A stretch of 64,000 bases of DNA from Maritalea myrionectae DSM 19524 (GTDB taxonomy: Bacteria > Pseudomonadota > Alphaproteobacteria > Rhizobiales > Devosiaceae), in assembly GCF_000423365.1 (NCBI RefSeq), contig NZ_AUHV01000004.1, positions 372,001 through 436,000 of the forward strand, in the 5' to 3' direction. The notes beneath the pieces are model-generated. The model saw only the letters and a program-made list of their open reading frames with translations. It was not told the DNA's origin and searched no databases. The position numbers were made by a program, and so were the translations under genes. Positions 16,990 to 26,417 of the stretch are shown here, in pieces (within the stretch, counting starts at the first letter, position 1; the number at the start of each line of letters is the position of its first letter).

Positions 16990-19203
16990 CTAGTTGTTGC
17001 GTACGAAGCAATCACCGCCGGACAATTTAATGTTGCTACAGATTGAATTGGCAGCCTCGATAGAATTGGCAGGCACCAATACACGGTAGAATACCCCACG
17101 GTCATCAAGGTCAACCTGATTGACCCCCACCGTTTGGCCGCTCAACGCATCAGCAAATTGCCGGGTAACGGTGGTGACCGTTGATTGCGCTGCTTCTGGC
17201 GAACGTTGCGAGGCAAGCTGCACATAGAATGGTGCGCTGACCTGGTTTGTCGTCGCGTTCACTGGCGCAGAGTTGGTTTGCGGCGTGGTCACTGGTTGTG
17301 AATCTGGAACCAAGCCGAGCGGCTGATCGTTGCTATCGCTCGTGGCAGGCGCGCTATTATTGAGGACGGCGGAAGCCAGGGGCTGATTAGTGCCAAGCCC
17401 TTGCGGGCGCTCAGGCGGCGTTGGGGCATCAGCCACCACATCGCCAGTTTGCGCGTCATCGGTGAGTGCATCCGCAGCATCGTTGACCGTTTGTTCCGCT
17501 TGATCCGCAAGCGAACCAGCTGCATCTGTTATCGCCTCACCCGTGTTTTCTGCACTTTGTATAGCGTCGCCAATTGGATCGTTGCTTGTCGCGGTTTCGT
17601 TATCCGATGTGCTGGTGACTTCGGGTACGTTTGGACGAATATCCGGCAATTGCTGTGCACCAGCGGATGCTTCATCACCGGTCACAATCGTGCCATCAGC
17701 CAAAACTGTTACGGTTTTTACCTTGCGGTTGGTCAACCCACCTGTCGCATCGTCTGAGTTGGATGGGGTGATCACGCGTGACACGCCTTCACCGGATGCG
17801 CCGTCGGTATCATCCCGTGAGACGAGTTGCTCTGAAGACGTATCTTCCGGTTGCCCTTCAAGCGCTGAAAACACCGAGGGTGAATCCGTTGTTTCGCCTG
17901 CATTTTCTGGCGTTTGTTTCACATCAGTGTTTTGCGCTGTTACCAACGGCACATCGCCATCGGTTGCACCACCGCCACCGATAAAGTTCCACAAAGTTGC
18001 GCCGCCCAGCCCCAACAAAAGCAAGGCTGCAAGGCCGCCCGCATAGACCGGTAAGTTGCTGCGCTTCTTTACTTTTCGCACAGGCTCGGTTTCCATATGG
18101 TCGCGGCTCTCTGCATGCAAATAAGGCGCAGAAGACTGCGTTTGCCCTGCTGCTGCAGTGGGGGCAGCTTCCGGCGCTGGGCCAACTGGCGCCTGCGCTT
18201 TTGGTGGCTCCGCTGCATCAGAAGCAGGTCGTGCTGCTGCCATGGCAGCCAATATGGCGGCCTCTGCAGCACTTGATGGGTCTTCTTTGGATGTTGGCGA
18301 CTTGCCCTCATCACCGGGCGTTTGCAAATAGGAATGTGGCGACCCGCCAGCAGATCCACTCGCTGTGTCTTCAATCAGCCGTTCAATTTCGCTTAGTGGA
18401 TCACTCTTTGCGGGCTGATTTTCAACTGGTTTGGGTTGCGGCGCTTCTTCTCTGGCCACATATTCGGGTTCTTGCGGCTGCTCTTCTTGCGGCTCCATAT
18501 AGGGCTCATCGGCAAAAAGCGCATCGCTTTCATGATCATATTGTGGCTCAACCGGTTCAAGCTGCTCGGCTTCAACAGGTTGGCTTTCCATTGTGGAAGC
18601 GGGCGCCTGCGGCGCTAGCGTGTCGTCGGCGTCAGAGATTAAATTGGCGATTTCATCAACTTCGGCTGCCGCGTTGACTTCACGCTTCAAAGCCTCAGCA
18701 GATTGACGCTCTTCACGTGAAAGGCTTTGCGGTGCAACAGGCTCAGGCTGAGGTTCGCTTTGCGCTTCGGCCACCAGTTTTTCAACCTGTGCGCCAAAAT
18801 CTTCTTGGCTCGACTTGGCTTTCGCCTCCGCATCCTGACGATAGCTGCTGGCAAAATCAAATTCGAACGGGTCAGCCCCTTGATCTGATTGGGGCGGATT
18901 TGCTGAGGTCGCCGGTGCTTCAGGTGTCGTGGATGGTGTTGATTGTTCTGGCCGCTGCGGAACGCTTGGTTCTGGCGCAGGCCGATCCTGTCGCCCCTGA
19001 TCCTGCTGTTGACCAGAAAAGGCAGATGTAAACGATGAAGGGCGTTCTTCCCGTTGGGGCGAACGTTCCTTTTGCGCGCGTTCTTCAATAGATTGAGACA
19101 CCGATGCACGCTTTGCGTCGTCTGCTACGATGCGGGCCAATTCTGCAATCAGATCGTCTGATTGGTCCAGATTTTGGTCTGCAGGTTTTTTTGAATCTGC
19201 CAT
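16990..19203 (-). CDS. SPOR domain protein with one transmembrane helix
   Basis: 737 aa. The first 380 residues are Gln/Pro/Glu-rich, low-complexity and cytoplasmic by topology; one helix follows (about 383-408, YAGGLAALLLLGLGGATLW), then a periplasmic Thr/Ser/Asp-rich stretch and a C-terminal SPOR domain (about 654-737, APFYVQLASQRSPEAA). SPOR domains bind denuded septal glycan, so a role at the division site is likely. The position beside argS is conserved in related genomes. A strong terminator follows. Confidence 0.85.
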   Translation of the reverse strand: MADSKKPADQNLDQSDDLIAELARIVADDAKRASVSQSIEERAQKERSPQREERPSSFTSAFSGQQQDQGRQDRPAPEPSVPQRPEQSTPSTTPEAPATSANPPQSDQGADPFEFDFASSYRQDAEAKAKSSQEDFGAQVEKLVAEAQSEPQPEPVAPQSLSREERQSAEALKREVNAAAEVDEIANLISDADDTLAPQAPASTMESQPVEAEQLEPVEPQYDHESDALFADEPYMEPQEEQPQEPEYVAREEAPQPKPVENQPAKSDPLSEIERLIEDTASGSAGGSPHSYLQTPGDEGKSPTSKEDPSSAAEAAILAAMAAARPASDAAEPPKAQAPVGPAPEAAPTAAAGQTQSSAPYLHAESRDHMETEPVRKVKKRSNLPVYAGGLAALLLLGLGGATLWNFIGGGGATDGDVPLVTAQNTDVKQTPENAGETTDSPSVFSALEGQPEDTSSEQLVSRDDTDGASGEGVSRVITPSNSDDATGGLTNRKVKTVTVLADGTIVTGDEASAGAQQLPDIRPNVPEVTSTSDNETATSNDPIGDAIQSAENTGEAITDAAGSLADQAEQTVNDAADALTDDAQTGDVVADAPTPPERPQGLGTNQPLASAVLNNSAPATSDSNDQPLGLVPDSQPVTTPQTNSAPVNATTNQVSAPFYVQLASQRSPEAAQSTVTTVTRQFADALSGQTVGVNQVDLDDRGVFYRVLVPANSIEAANSICSNIKLSGGDCFVRNN

Positions 19204-19292
19204 TTAGCCGGTCAGCGCGCCAAACGCGCTGCCCCTATAGTTAGAATAAGTATTCGCCCCGAACTTAGATACATCACAGCATTGTGCCTGAA

Positions 19293-21047
19293 TTATGATA
19301 GCTCGTCAGGAGCGGATACTCCCAAAATCCCCAGGCTATTTGCCAATACTTGACGAACTGCATTCACCAAAGCGAGTCGCGACAATGTTATTGTCTGTTC
19401 ATCAAGGTTAACAAATCGTAACTCTGGCCGTTCTTTCCCTTTTGTCCAGAACGTGTGGAAGGCGCTTGCCAGGTCGTGCACATAGAATGCTACGCGGTGC
19501 GGTTCGTGCGCTTCGGTGGCGCTGGCCACGACCCGCTCGAACTGCGCAGCAATCTTAATCAGTTCAATTTCCGCTGGATCGGACAGCACACTCAGGTCTG
19601 CTTTTTGCAAAGCGTCGAGGGAAATATCAAGATCAGGCAAGTCGCGCTTGGCGTTACGGAAGACCGAGCAGGCCCGCGCATGGGCGTATTGCACGTAGAA
19701 CACCGGATTGTCCCGGGTTTGGGCGGTTACAACCTCAAAATCAAAGTCAATCGGTGCGTCATTTCTACGGAAAAGCATGATGAAGCGCACCACATCGGCG
19801 CCCACTTCGTCCACCAAATCGCCTAGCGTCACAAAGGTCCCTGCCCGTTTTGACATTTTGGCAGGTTCGCCGTTGCGCAGCAAATTCACCAGCTGGCAAA
19901 TCTTCACATCGACATTGGCCTTGCCATCAGAAACAGCTTTGCCTGCGGCTTTCAAGCGCTTGATATAGCCCGAATGGTCGGCGCCAAGCACCACGATTTG
20001 CTCATTGAATCCACGCAAAAATTTATTGCGGTGATAGGCAATATCAGCGGCAAAGTAGGTGTATGACCCGTCAGATTTCACCAATGCCCGGTCGGTATCG
20101 TCGCCAAAGTCACTTGCCTTGAACAAGGTTTGCTCGCGATCTTCCCAGTCTTCTGGTGTTTTGCCTTTGGGCGGTTCCAGCGTGCCTTGATAAACCAAGC
20201 CCTCTTCCCGCAACCAGTCGAGCGTCTTATGAATATCGCCATCTTCGCCATGAAGTTGCTTTTCGGAGAAGAAATAATCGTGATGAACATTGAGCTTGGC
20301 CAAATCAGCTTTGATCAATTCCATCATGGAATCGACCACGATGGATTTGACTTTGTCGACCGCCTCGGCCTCATCCATGTTCAGCAACGCATCGCCAAAT
20401 TGGTCGGCCAGCTTTTTGCCCGTTGGTATCAGATATTTGCCCGGATATAGCCCTTTAGGGATTTCCCCAATATTTTGCCCCAATGCTTCGCGATAGCGCA
20501 GCAAAGCAGATTTGGCGAGCACATCAATCTGTCCGCCTGCGTCATTAATATAGTATTCTTTGGTGATGTCGCAGCGCGAAAACGCCATCAAACTTGCCAA
20601 AGCATCGCCAAATACAGCACCGCGCGCGTGGCCGATGTGAACCGGGCCCGTTGGGTTGGTCGAGACATATTCGACATTCACCTTGCCTGCCGGGGCGTCC
20701 TTGGGCCGCCCGTACTCTGTGCCGGTGGCATTGATCTCTGCAATCACATTTTGCCAAACGCTGGCTGAAAGCCGCATATTGATAAAACCCGGCCCAGCGA
20801 TTTCCGCGCTCTCAACGCCTTCAAATTCTTTGATTTTCTCAATCAATTGTTCGGCAATCGCCCGCGGATTTGATTTAAGCGGTTTGGCCAGAACCATCGC
20901 AGCGTTGGTGGACATATCGCCATGGGACGCATCGCGTGGCGGTTCAACCACAAATCGGCGCAACACATCGGGTGTTTCGGCCAATTGAGGGAACAATGCA
21001 GATAAAGCATCTGCGATACGCGATTGATATAAAGCGAATAAATCCAT
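19293..21047 (-). CDS. argS: Arginyl-tRNA synthetase
   Basis: 584 aa class I synthetase. It has the HIGH signature in GPVHIGHARGAVFGDALA (about residue 132), a KMSK loop in PAKMSKRAGTFVTLGDL and the C-terminal anticodon-binding DALR domain. Length is normal. It lies 36 bases downstream of dgt on the same strand; the SPOR gene follows. Confidence 0.97.
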   Translation of the reverse strand: MDLFALYQSRIADALSALFPQLAETPDVLRRFVVEPPRDASHGDMSTNAAMVLAKPLKSNPRAIAEQLIEKIKEFEGVESAEIAGPGFINMRLSASVWQNVIAEINATGTEYGRPKDAPAGKVNVEYVSTNPTGPVHIGHARGAVFGDALASLMAFSRCDITKEYYINDAGGQIDVLAKSALLRYREALGQNIGEIPKGLYPGKYLIPTGKKLADQFGDALLNMDEAEAVDKVKSIVVDSMMELIKADLAKLNVHHDYFFSEKQLHGEDGDIHKTLDWLREEGLVYQGTLEPPKGKTPEDWEDREQTLFKASDFGDDTDRALVKSDGSYTYFAADIAYHRNKFLRGFNEQIVVLGADHSGYIKRLKAAGKAVSDGKANVDVKICQLVNLLRNGEPAKMSKRAGTFVTLGDLVDEVGADVVRFIMLFRRNDAPIDFDFEVVTAQTRDNPVFYVQYAHARACSVFRNAKRDLPDLDISLDALQKADLSVLSDPAEIELIKIAAQFERVVASATEAHEPHRVAFYVHDLASAFHTFWTKGKERPELRFVNLDEQTITLSRLALVNAVRQVLANSLGILGVSAPDELS

Positions 21048-21083
21048 TGATGGTCATTCCATTTTGTTGTTAGCGCATTGCGG

Positions 21084-22283
21084 TTAGCGGAAATCCTCGT
21101 CCGCGTCAAACAAACGGTTATATTGGCTGGTGGCGTATGGGTCAGTCATCCCGGCAATAAAGTCCGCGACCAGACGCGGCATCTTATTCTTTTCGATCAC
21201 TTTAGCGCGTTCTTTCCACTCGCCGGGCAAGTCCTCGCCGTCGAGATAAGCATCGAACAATTTCGCGACAATGGTTTGGGCACGGTCCACTTCGTCCATC
21301 ACACTTTTGTGGCGATAAACCTTTTCAAACAAAAAGCTTTTCAGGCCTTTTTCGGCTTTTGCCATATCCTGCGAGAATCCGATTAAAGTTTGGTTCGCTT
21401 GCCGAACATCCTCAACCGTTTGAATATTGGCGGCTTTCAAACGCGCTTTTGCATCTGTGATCACATCTTCAATTGTGCGGGTGAGCAGGCGGCGCACAAC
21501 CTCGTGGGTTTGCCGATCCTCATCGACCAGCGGATATTTATTTTGCACTTCTTGTACGATCGGCCCGACAAGCGGTACATTGCGCAACTCTTCAAGCGTC
21601 AGCAGCCCTGCCCGCAACGCATCATCAATATCGTGGGCGTTATAGGCGATGTCATCGGCAATGGCCGCAGCCTGGGCTTCGAGACTTGCATAGCTATCAT
21701 AGCGCAGATCGGCGATGGCCCAGGGTTCGTCCAGACCACCAGGCAATCCTTCTTTTTGGTATTTGGCCGTCGGGTTGCCCTCGCCGTCCATCAACGGTCC
21801 GTTGTGCTTGATGATCCCTTCAAGCGTTTCCCACGTCAGGTTGAGGCCGTCATGCTCTGCGTATCGATTTTCGAGCCGCGTCACCAAGCGTAACGCTTGA
21901 ATATTATGATCGAAGCCGCCCAAATCATGCATTTTATCATGCAGCACGCGCTCGCCCGCATGGCCGAAAGGCGTGTGCCCCAGATCATGAGCCAGCGCCA
22001 ATGCCTCAGCGAGGTCTTCGCAAAGATTGAGCGCCCGCGCAATGGAGCGGGCAATTTGCGCCACTTCCAGCGTATGCGTTAGCCGCGTGCGATAATGATT
22101 GCCCTCATGGTGCAGAAACACTTGGGTTTTGTGCTTAAGGCGACGGAAAGCGTTGGAATGTATAATCCGATCGCGATCACGTTGAAATTCATTGCGCGTC
22201 GCGCTGTCATCAGTTTGATGGCGACGCCCGAGGCTATTAAACGGATCCGCAGCATATGGAGCCAATTGTAGCTTTGATGACAT
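21084..22283 (-). CDS. dgt: dGTP triphosphohydrolase-like HD-domain protein
   Basis: 399 aa. Hydrolyses dNTPs to nucleoside and tripolyphosphate. The HD-superfamily ligands are visible in RTRLTHTLEVAQIAR, ALAHDLGHTPFGHAGE and IADDIAYNAHDIDDAL. Length fits the shorter class of the family (about 380-400 aa) rather than E. coli Dgt (505 aa). Divergent from erpA, with a gap of about 100 bases. Confidence 0.93.
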   Translation of the reverse strand: MSSKLQLAPYAADPFNSLGRRHQTDDSATRNEFQRDRDRIIHSNAFRRLKHKTQVFLHHEGNHYRTRLTHTLEVAQIARSIARALNLCEDLAEALALAHDLGHTPFGHAGERVLHDKMHDLGGFDHNIQALRLVTRLENRYAEHDGLNLTWETLEGIIKHNGPLMDGEGNPTAKYQKEGLPGGLDEPWAIADLRYDSYASLEAQAAAIADDIAYNAHDIDDALRAGLLTLEELRNVPLVGPIVQEVQNKYPLVDEDRQTHEVVRRLLTRTIEDVITDAKARLKAANIQTVEDVRQANQTLIGFSQDMAKAEKGLKSFLFEKVYRHKSVMDEVDRAQTIVAKLFDAYLDGEDLPGEWKERAKVIEKNKMPRLVADFIAGMTDPYATSQYNRLFDADEDFR

Positions 22284-22386
22284 AAATTTGTACCGTTAGG
22301 TCCTTTTCAAAGGCGATGATGAGGCTTATCTATGTGTTAGCAATCGGATGGTTTGATTGAAAGCCATCAGAATAAGGATAGGGAAA

Positions 22387-22737
22387 ATGTCTGACACGCA
22401 AATGGCAGAAACTCAGGTTCAGCTTACAGATCGCGCTGCGGAGCGCATAGCGAAAATCCTGGAAAAGCAGCCAGAAGGCACGGTTTTGCGCGTTGCGGTT
22501 TCCGGTGGCGGCTGTTCTGGCTTCCAATATGAATATAATCTGGTGCAGGAAAGCGCCAATGATGATGATGTGGTGCTGCAAAAGAAAAATGCCACCGTAC
22601 TCATCGATTCGCTTAGCCTTGAGTTTATGCAGGGCGCGGAAATTGACTTTGTGAACGATTTGATTGGTCAAAGCTTTCAGATCAATAATCCAAACGCTGT
22701 CGCGTCTTGTGGGTGTGGCACCAGCTTTGCGGTATAA
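22387..22737 (+). CDS. erpA: Iron-sulfur cluster insertion protein ErpA
   Basis: 116 aa from the ATG at 22387, where purine-rich AGGATAGGG sits just upstream; a frame-open ATG at 22357 lacks this. A-type carrier passing Fe-S clusters to apoproteins. The three ligand cysteines are visible in GGGCSGFQYEY and the terminal SCGCGTSF. The placement between dgt and xthA is common in Rhizobiales. Confidence 0.93.
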   Translation: MSDTQMAETQVQLTDRAAERIAKILEKQPEGTVLRVAVSGGGCSGFQYEYNLVQESANDDDVVLQKKNATVLIDSLSLEFMQGAEIDFVNDLIGQSFQINNPNAVASCGCGTSFAV

Positions 22738-22835
22738 GCCGCAATAAGCGTCGATGATTTCATTGTTTTCTGCTTGTTGCGCCGATAGGATATTTGCGAC
22801 TCGTGTGGCACTTCCTTTCGGATCGGATTAGCATT

Positions 22836-23615
22836 TTGAAAATCGCAACATGGAACATTAACGGCATTAAAGCGCGCCTCAACGAGGTGCTGTATTGGCT
22901 TGAAGAATATAAGCCAGACCTTGTGGCGCTGCAGGAAATCAAATCAATTGATGAGAATTTCCCCCGCGAAGCGATTGAAGAGCTGGGTTATAATGTCGCC
23001 ACGCATGGGCAAAAGAGTTTTAATGGCGTTGCCCTGCTCTCTTTGCACCCGTTTGATGAAGTCAATCGGGGCCTGCCCGGGGACGACAGCGATGAGCAAG
23101 CACGCTTTATTGAAACCGTCATTTCGCGGCCCGAAGGCGCGGTGCGCGTCGCGGGGATTTATTTGCCCAACGGCAATCCCGTCGATTCGGAGAAATTCCC
23201 GTATAAACTGGCGTGGATGGACCGTTTGATTGATTGGGCAGAAGATCGGCTTAAGCTTGAAGAGCCATTCATTATTCTGGGCGATTACAACATCATCCCG
23301 GCTGGCGCTGATACCCACAGCGCCGAAGCGTGGTGGGGTGATGCCCTTTTCCGCCCGGAGAGCTTGGAGCGCTTTCGCGCCCTCTCCAATCTCGGCTTTA
23401 CTGATGGACTGCGCGCGGTCAATGGCGACGAAGCCTATACGTTTTGGGATTTCCAAGCCGGTGCGTGGCGCCGTAACAATGGCATCCGCATTGACCATTT
23501 GATGCTGTCACCTCAAGCGGCGGACATTCTGGAGACCGTCGAAATTCATAAAGATATGCGCGCACGTGAAAAGCCATCTGATCATGTGCCAGTGGTGGGC
23601 AGCTTCGCGATTTAG
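22836..23615 (+). CDS. xthA: Exodeoxyribonuclease III
   Basis: 259 aa from a TTG at 22836, where the conserved start LKIATWNINGIKAR begins. Endonuclease/exonuclease/phosphatase fold; repairs abasic sites. Catalytic motifs are ALQEIKS (metal Glu), LGDYNIIPAG, and C-terminal RIDHLMLS and SDHVPV. The longer frame from 22794 has no family similarity in its extra residues. Confidence 0.94.
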   Translation: MKIATWNINGIKARLNEVLYWLEEYKPDLVALQEIKSIDENFPREAIEELGYNVATHGQKSFNGVALLSLHPFDEVNRGLPGDDSDEQARFIETVISRPEGAVRVAGIYLPNGNPVDSEKFPYKLAWMDRLIDWAEDRLKLEEPFIILGDYNIIPAGADTHSAEAWWGDALFRPESLERFRALSNLGFTDGLRAVNGDEAYTFWDFQAGAWRRNNGIRIDHLMLSPQAADILETVEIHKDMRAREKPSDHVPVVGSFAI

Positions 23616-23628
23616 CGCTGTGAGTTGA

Positions 23629-24420
23629 TTAGCCGCCGAAGCGGTTGCCAAGGGAATCGGCGGCGGCGATGGCCTGTTCCCGCTCGTCTTGTGAGGCAAT
23701 GGACACAGCCTGATCAAACAGCTCCGCAATCCATGGCTCGTCTTCCGTGCCTTGGGCGTTTCGGTCTGCCACGGTGAGCCACATCAATCCTTCAATTGGG
23801 TCGGCCGGAATGCCTTCGCCGTTAAACATCAGATTGCCCAGCGTTGCTTGCGCGGCTGCATGGCCTTTGCGCGATGCAAGGGCAAGCCAACGCGCACTTT
23901 GCAAGGGTGAGTAGCCCAACTCATCTTCATCAAGATAGAGCTGCCCCACTTTAAATTGTGCTTCCGGGTCGCCGAAATAGGAGGCAGCGTGCAACCACAA
24001 TTTGCGCGACAAATCATCATTGGCCGGCACGCCTGCATCCGGCACACCTTCGCGGTAATATTCACCCACCTTCAAAAAGCTTTGGGCGACAATATCCGCT
24101 TCTAAGGATTTTGGCGGCGTGTCAGCATGACCGTCCGCCAATTGTGAGAAATATTGAAAGGCTTTTGTGCGATCGGGGGCCACGCCCTCGCCATTTTCAT
24201 ACATGACGCCAAGACGCCACAAGGCAATAGGCTGGCCCGCCTCCGCCGCGTCTTCCAACGCTGCAAGCAGATTTTCGTTCGACACGTCAGTATCGAACTG
24301 CCCAAAGACCGACAGAATATCTGCGGCTTCATCCTGGGCAAATGCAGAACATGTCGACAGGATGAGCGCAACAAAAGTTGCGCGCACCATGCCAATCAAA
24401 TTCGCACTAAATATCTGCAT
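23629..24420 (-). CDS. Exported Sel1-repeat protein
   Basis: 263 aa. A signal peptide (about 1-28, ending AFAQ) is followed by four or five Sel1-type repeats, for example [21 protein letters not shown] and [20 protein letters not shown]. Such repeats form helical scaffolds for protein interaction; the partner is unknown. The ATG lies 14 bases inside the ilvD 3' end and AGGAG just upstream of it is within ilvD, so translation is coupled to ilvD although no functional link is known. Confidence 0.82.
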   Translation of the reverse strand: MQIFSANLIGMVRATFVALILSTCSAFAQDEAADILSVFGQFDTDVSNENLLAALEDAAEAGQPIALWRLGVMYENGEGVAPDRTKAFQYFSQLADGHADTPPKSLEADIVAQSFLKVGEYYREGVPDAGVPANDDLSRKLWLHAASYFGDPEAQFKVGQLYLDEDELGYSPLQSARWLALASRKGHAAAQATLGNLMFNGEGIPADPIEGLMWLTVADRNAQGTEDEPWIAELFDQAVSIASQDEREQAIAAADSLGNRFGG

Positions 24421-26131
24421 AGCACTCCTTCTCTGCCGCGGCGCCTGGATGGGTCAAGGCACCGTAACGGGCTGACCCTACAAGCTGGGCATATTTCCAG
24501 ATCACGCCTGAACCAAAATTGGTCTCACGCGGTTTCCAATTTTTGTGACGTTTTTCAAGCTCATCATCGCTCAAATCAACGGTAATTGACCCGGTGTTGG
24601 CATCGATTTCAATAATATCGCCATCTTCAAGCAGGGCGATTGGCCCACCAACGGCAGCTTCTGGGCCAACATGGCCGATGCAGAAACCACGAGTTGCACC
24701 AGAGAAGCGGCCATCTGTAATCAACGCCACTTTGTCACCCATGCCTTGGCCATAAAGCGCGGCAGTTGTGGCCAACATTTCGCGCATACCCGGTCCACCT
24801 TTTGGACCTTCGTAGCGGATGACCAGCACTTCGCCTTCTTTATATTCGCGCTTGCTTACGGCCTTGAAGCACTCTTCTTCGCTGTCGAAGCAGCGTGCTG
24901 GGCCTTTAAAGACCAAGTTGGACATGCCAGCGACTTTCACAATGGCGCCATCTGGTGCCAGATTGCCGGAAAGACCAACAACACCGCCTGTCTTTGTGAT
25001 TGGATTGTTTGCCGGACGTACAACATCCTGCTGATCATTCCATTTCACTTTTTCCATGTTTTCCGCAATGGTGCGGCCCGTCACGGTCATGCAATCGCCG
25101 TGCAAATAGCCTTGATCCAACAGCGTTTTCATCAGGATCGGAATGCCGCCAGCTTCAAACATATCTTTGGCCACATATTTACCGCCGGGTTTTAGATCAG
25201 CAATATAAGGCGTTTTTTTGAAGATTTCGGCCACATCGAACAAATCGAACTCAATGCCAGCTTCGTGGGCAATCGCAGGCAAGTGCAACGCCGCGTTGGT
25301 TGAACCACCAGAGGCCGCCACAACGGTTGCAGCATTTTCAAGCGCCTTGCGCGTTACAATATCGCGCGGACGAAGGTTCATTTTGATCAATTCCATCACC
25401 TGCTCACCAGCGGTGTAGCAGAACTGATCACGAATTTCGTATGGCGCTGGTGCGCCAGCGGAATATGGCAAAGCCAAACCAATCGCTTCAGACACTGTGG
25501 CCATGGTGTTGGCGGTGAACTGAGCGCCGCAGGCACCGGATGACGGGCAAGCCGCGCGTTCAAGCTCTTCCAAATCTTCGTCTGAAAAGTCACCGACAGA
25601 GTGCTTGCCAACGGCTTCAAACACATCCTGCACTGTCACAGGGTTGCCTTTGAAGGTGCCGGGCAAAATGGAGCCGCCATAAAGGAAAACAGATGGTACA
25701 TTCAACCGCACCATTGCCATCATCATGCCGGGCAGTGATTTATCGCAGCCAGCGAGCCCCACAAGGGCATCATAGCTGTGGCCGCGCATGGTCAACTCAA
25801 CAGAATCTGTGATCACATCACGCGATACCAGCGAAGATTTCATGCCTTGGTGGCCCATGGCGATCCCGTCTGTCACGGTGATGGTGGTGAATTCGCGTGG
25901 CGTGCCTTGTGCGGCGGCAACGCCTCTTTTCACGAATTGAGCTTGGTGTGAAAGCGCAATGTTACAAGGGGCAGCTTCGTTCCAGCATGTGGCCACGCCC
26001 ACAAATGGCTGATGGATTTGGCCTTGCGTCAGCCCCATCGCGTAATAATACGAACGGTGCGGCGCACGTGACGCTCCTTCTGTCACATGGCGACTTGGCA
26101 GTTTTGACTTATCGATGTTTTTTTCGTCCAT
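24407..26131 (-). CDS. ilvD: Dihydroxy-acid dehydratase
   Basis: 574 aa from the ATG at 26131 (GGGGGAAAGG upstream); an in-frame ATG at 26173 would add 14 residues without similarity. Converts dihydroxy acids to keto acids for valine, leucine and isoleucine. Fe-S and metal ligands lie in [22 protein letters not shown] and the [14 protein letters not shown] block; the late [15 protein letters not shown] is also diagnostic. Confidence 0.95.
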   Translation of the reverse strand: MDEKNIDKSKLPSRHVTEGASRAPHRSYYYAMGLTQGQIHQPFVGVATCWNEAAPCNIALSHQAQFVKRGVAAAQGTPREFTTITVTDGIAMGHQGMKSSLVSRDVITDSVELTMRGHSYDALVGLAGCDKSLPGMMMAMVRLNVPSVFLYGGSILPGTFKGNPVTVQDVFEAVGKHSVGDFSDEDLEELERAACPSSGACGAQFTANTMATVSEAIGLALPYSAGAPAPYEIRDQFCYTAGEQVMELIKMNLRPRDIVTRKALENAATVVAASGGSTNAALHLPAIAHEAGIEFDLFDVAEIFKKTPYIADLKPGGKYVAKDMFEAGGIPILMKTLLDQGYLHGDCMTVTGRTIAENMEKVKWNDQQDVVRPANNPITKTGGVVGLSGNLAPDGAIVKVAGMSNLVFKGPARCFDSEEECFKAVSKREYKEGEVLVIRYEGPKGGPGMREMLATTAALYGQGMGDKVALITDGRFSGATRGFCIGHVGPEAAVGGPIALLEDGDIIEIDANTGSITVDLSDDELEKRHKNWKPRETNFGSGVIWKYAQLVGSARYGALTHPGAAAEKECYADI

Positions 26132-26322
26132 TATAAAAACCTTTCCCCCGCAAGCAGGCACAATATCTGCCACAGACTTTTAATCGTGCTGCTTTTTGAT
26201 GCAAGGGCACATTCAGGCATGCGCGTCCAATTGGCGGCGCTAATCGCCGCAGCCCAACCTTTTGCGCAACATCCGCCCCGTTGCTTTAATCAACATATTC
26301 AGTTTTGCGCTGTGAATTGGTT

Positions 26323-26362
26323 AAAAAAAAGGCGGCCCCAAGGTACAATTGGGGCCAGCCTT
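26323..26362 (-). terminator. Intrinsic terminator of valS
   Basis: GGCGGCCCCAA (26331-26341) pairs with TTGGGGCCAGCC (26350-26361) with one bulged base; an eight-base A-run at 26323-26330 supplies the U-tract on the minus strand. valS ends at 26418. The same GGCGGCC core recurs in three other terminators in this window. Confidence 0.75.
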
Positions 26363-26417
26363 ACTGAAGTATGAATTTCACAAATGCGTTGCCAAAAAGC
26401 AACAGCTCTTGTTTGTC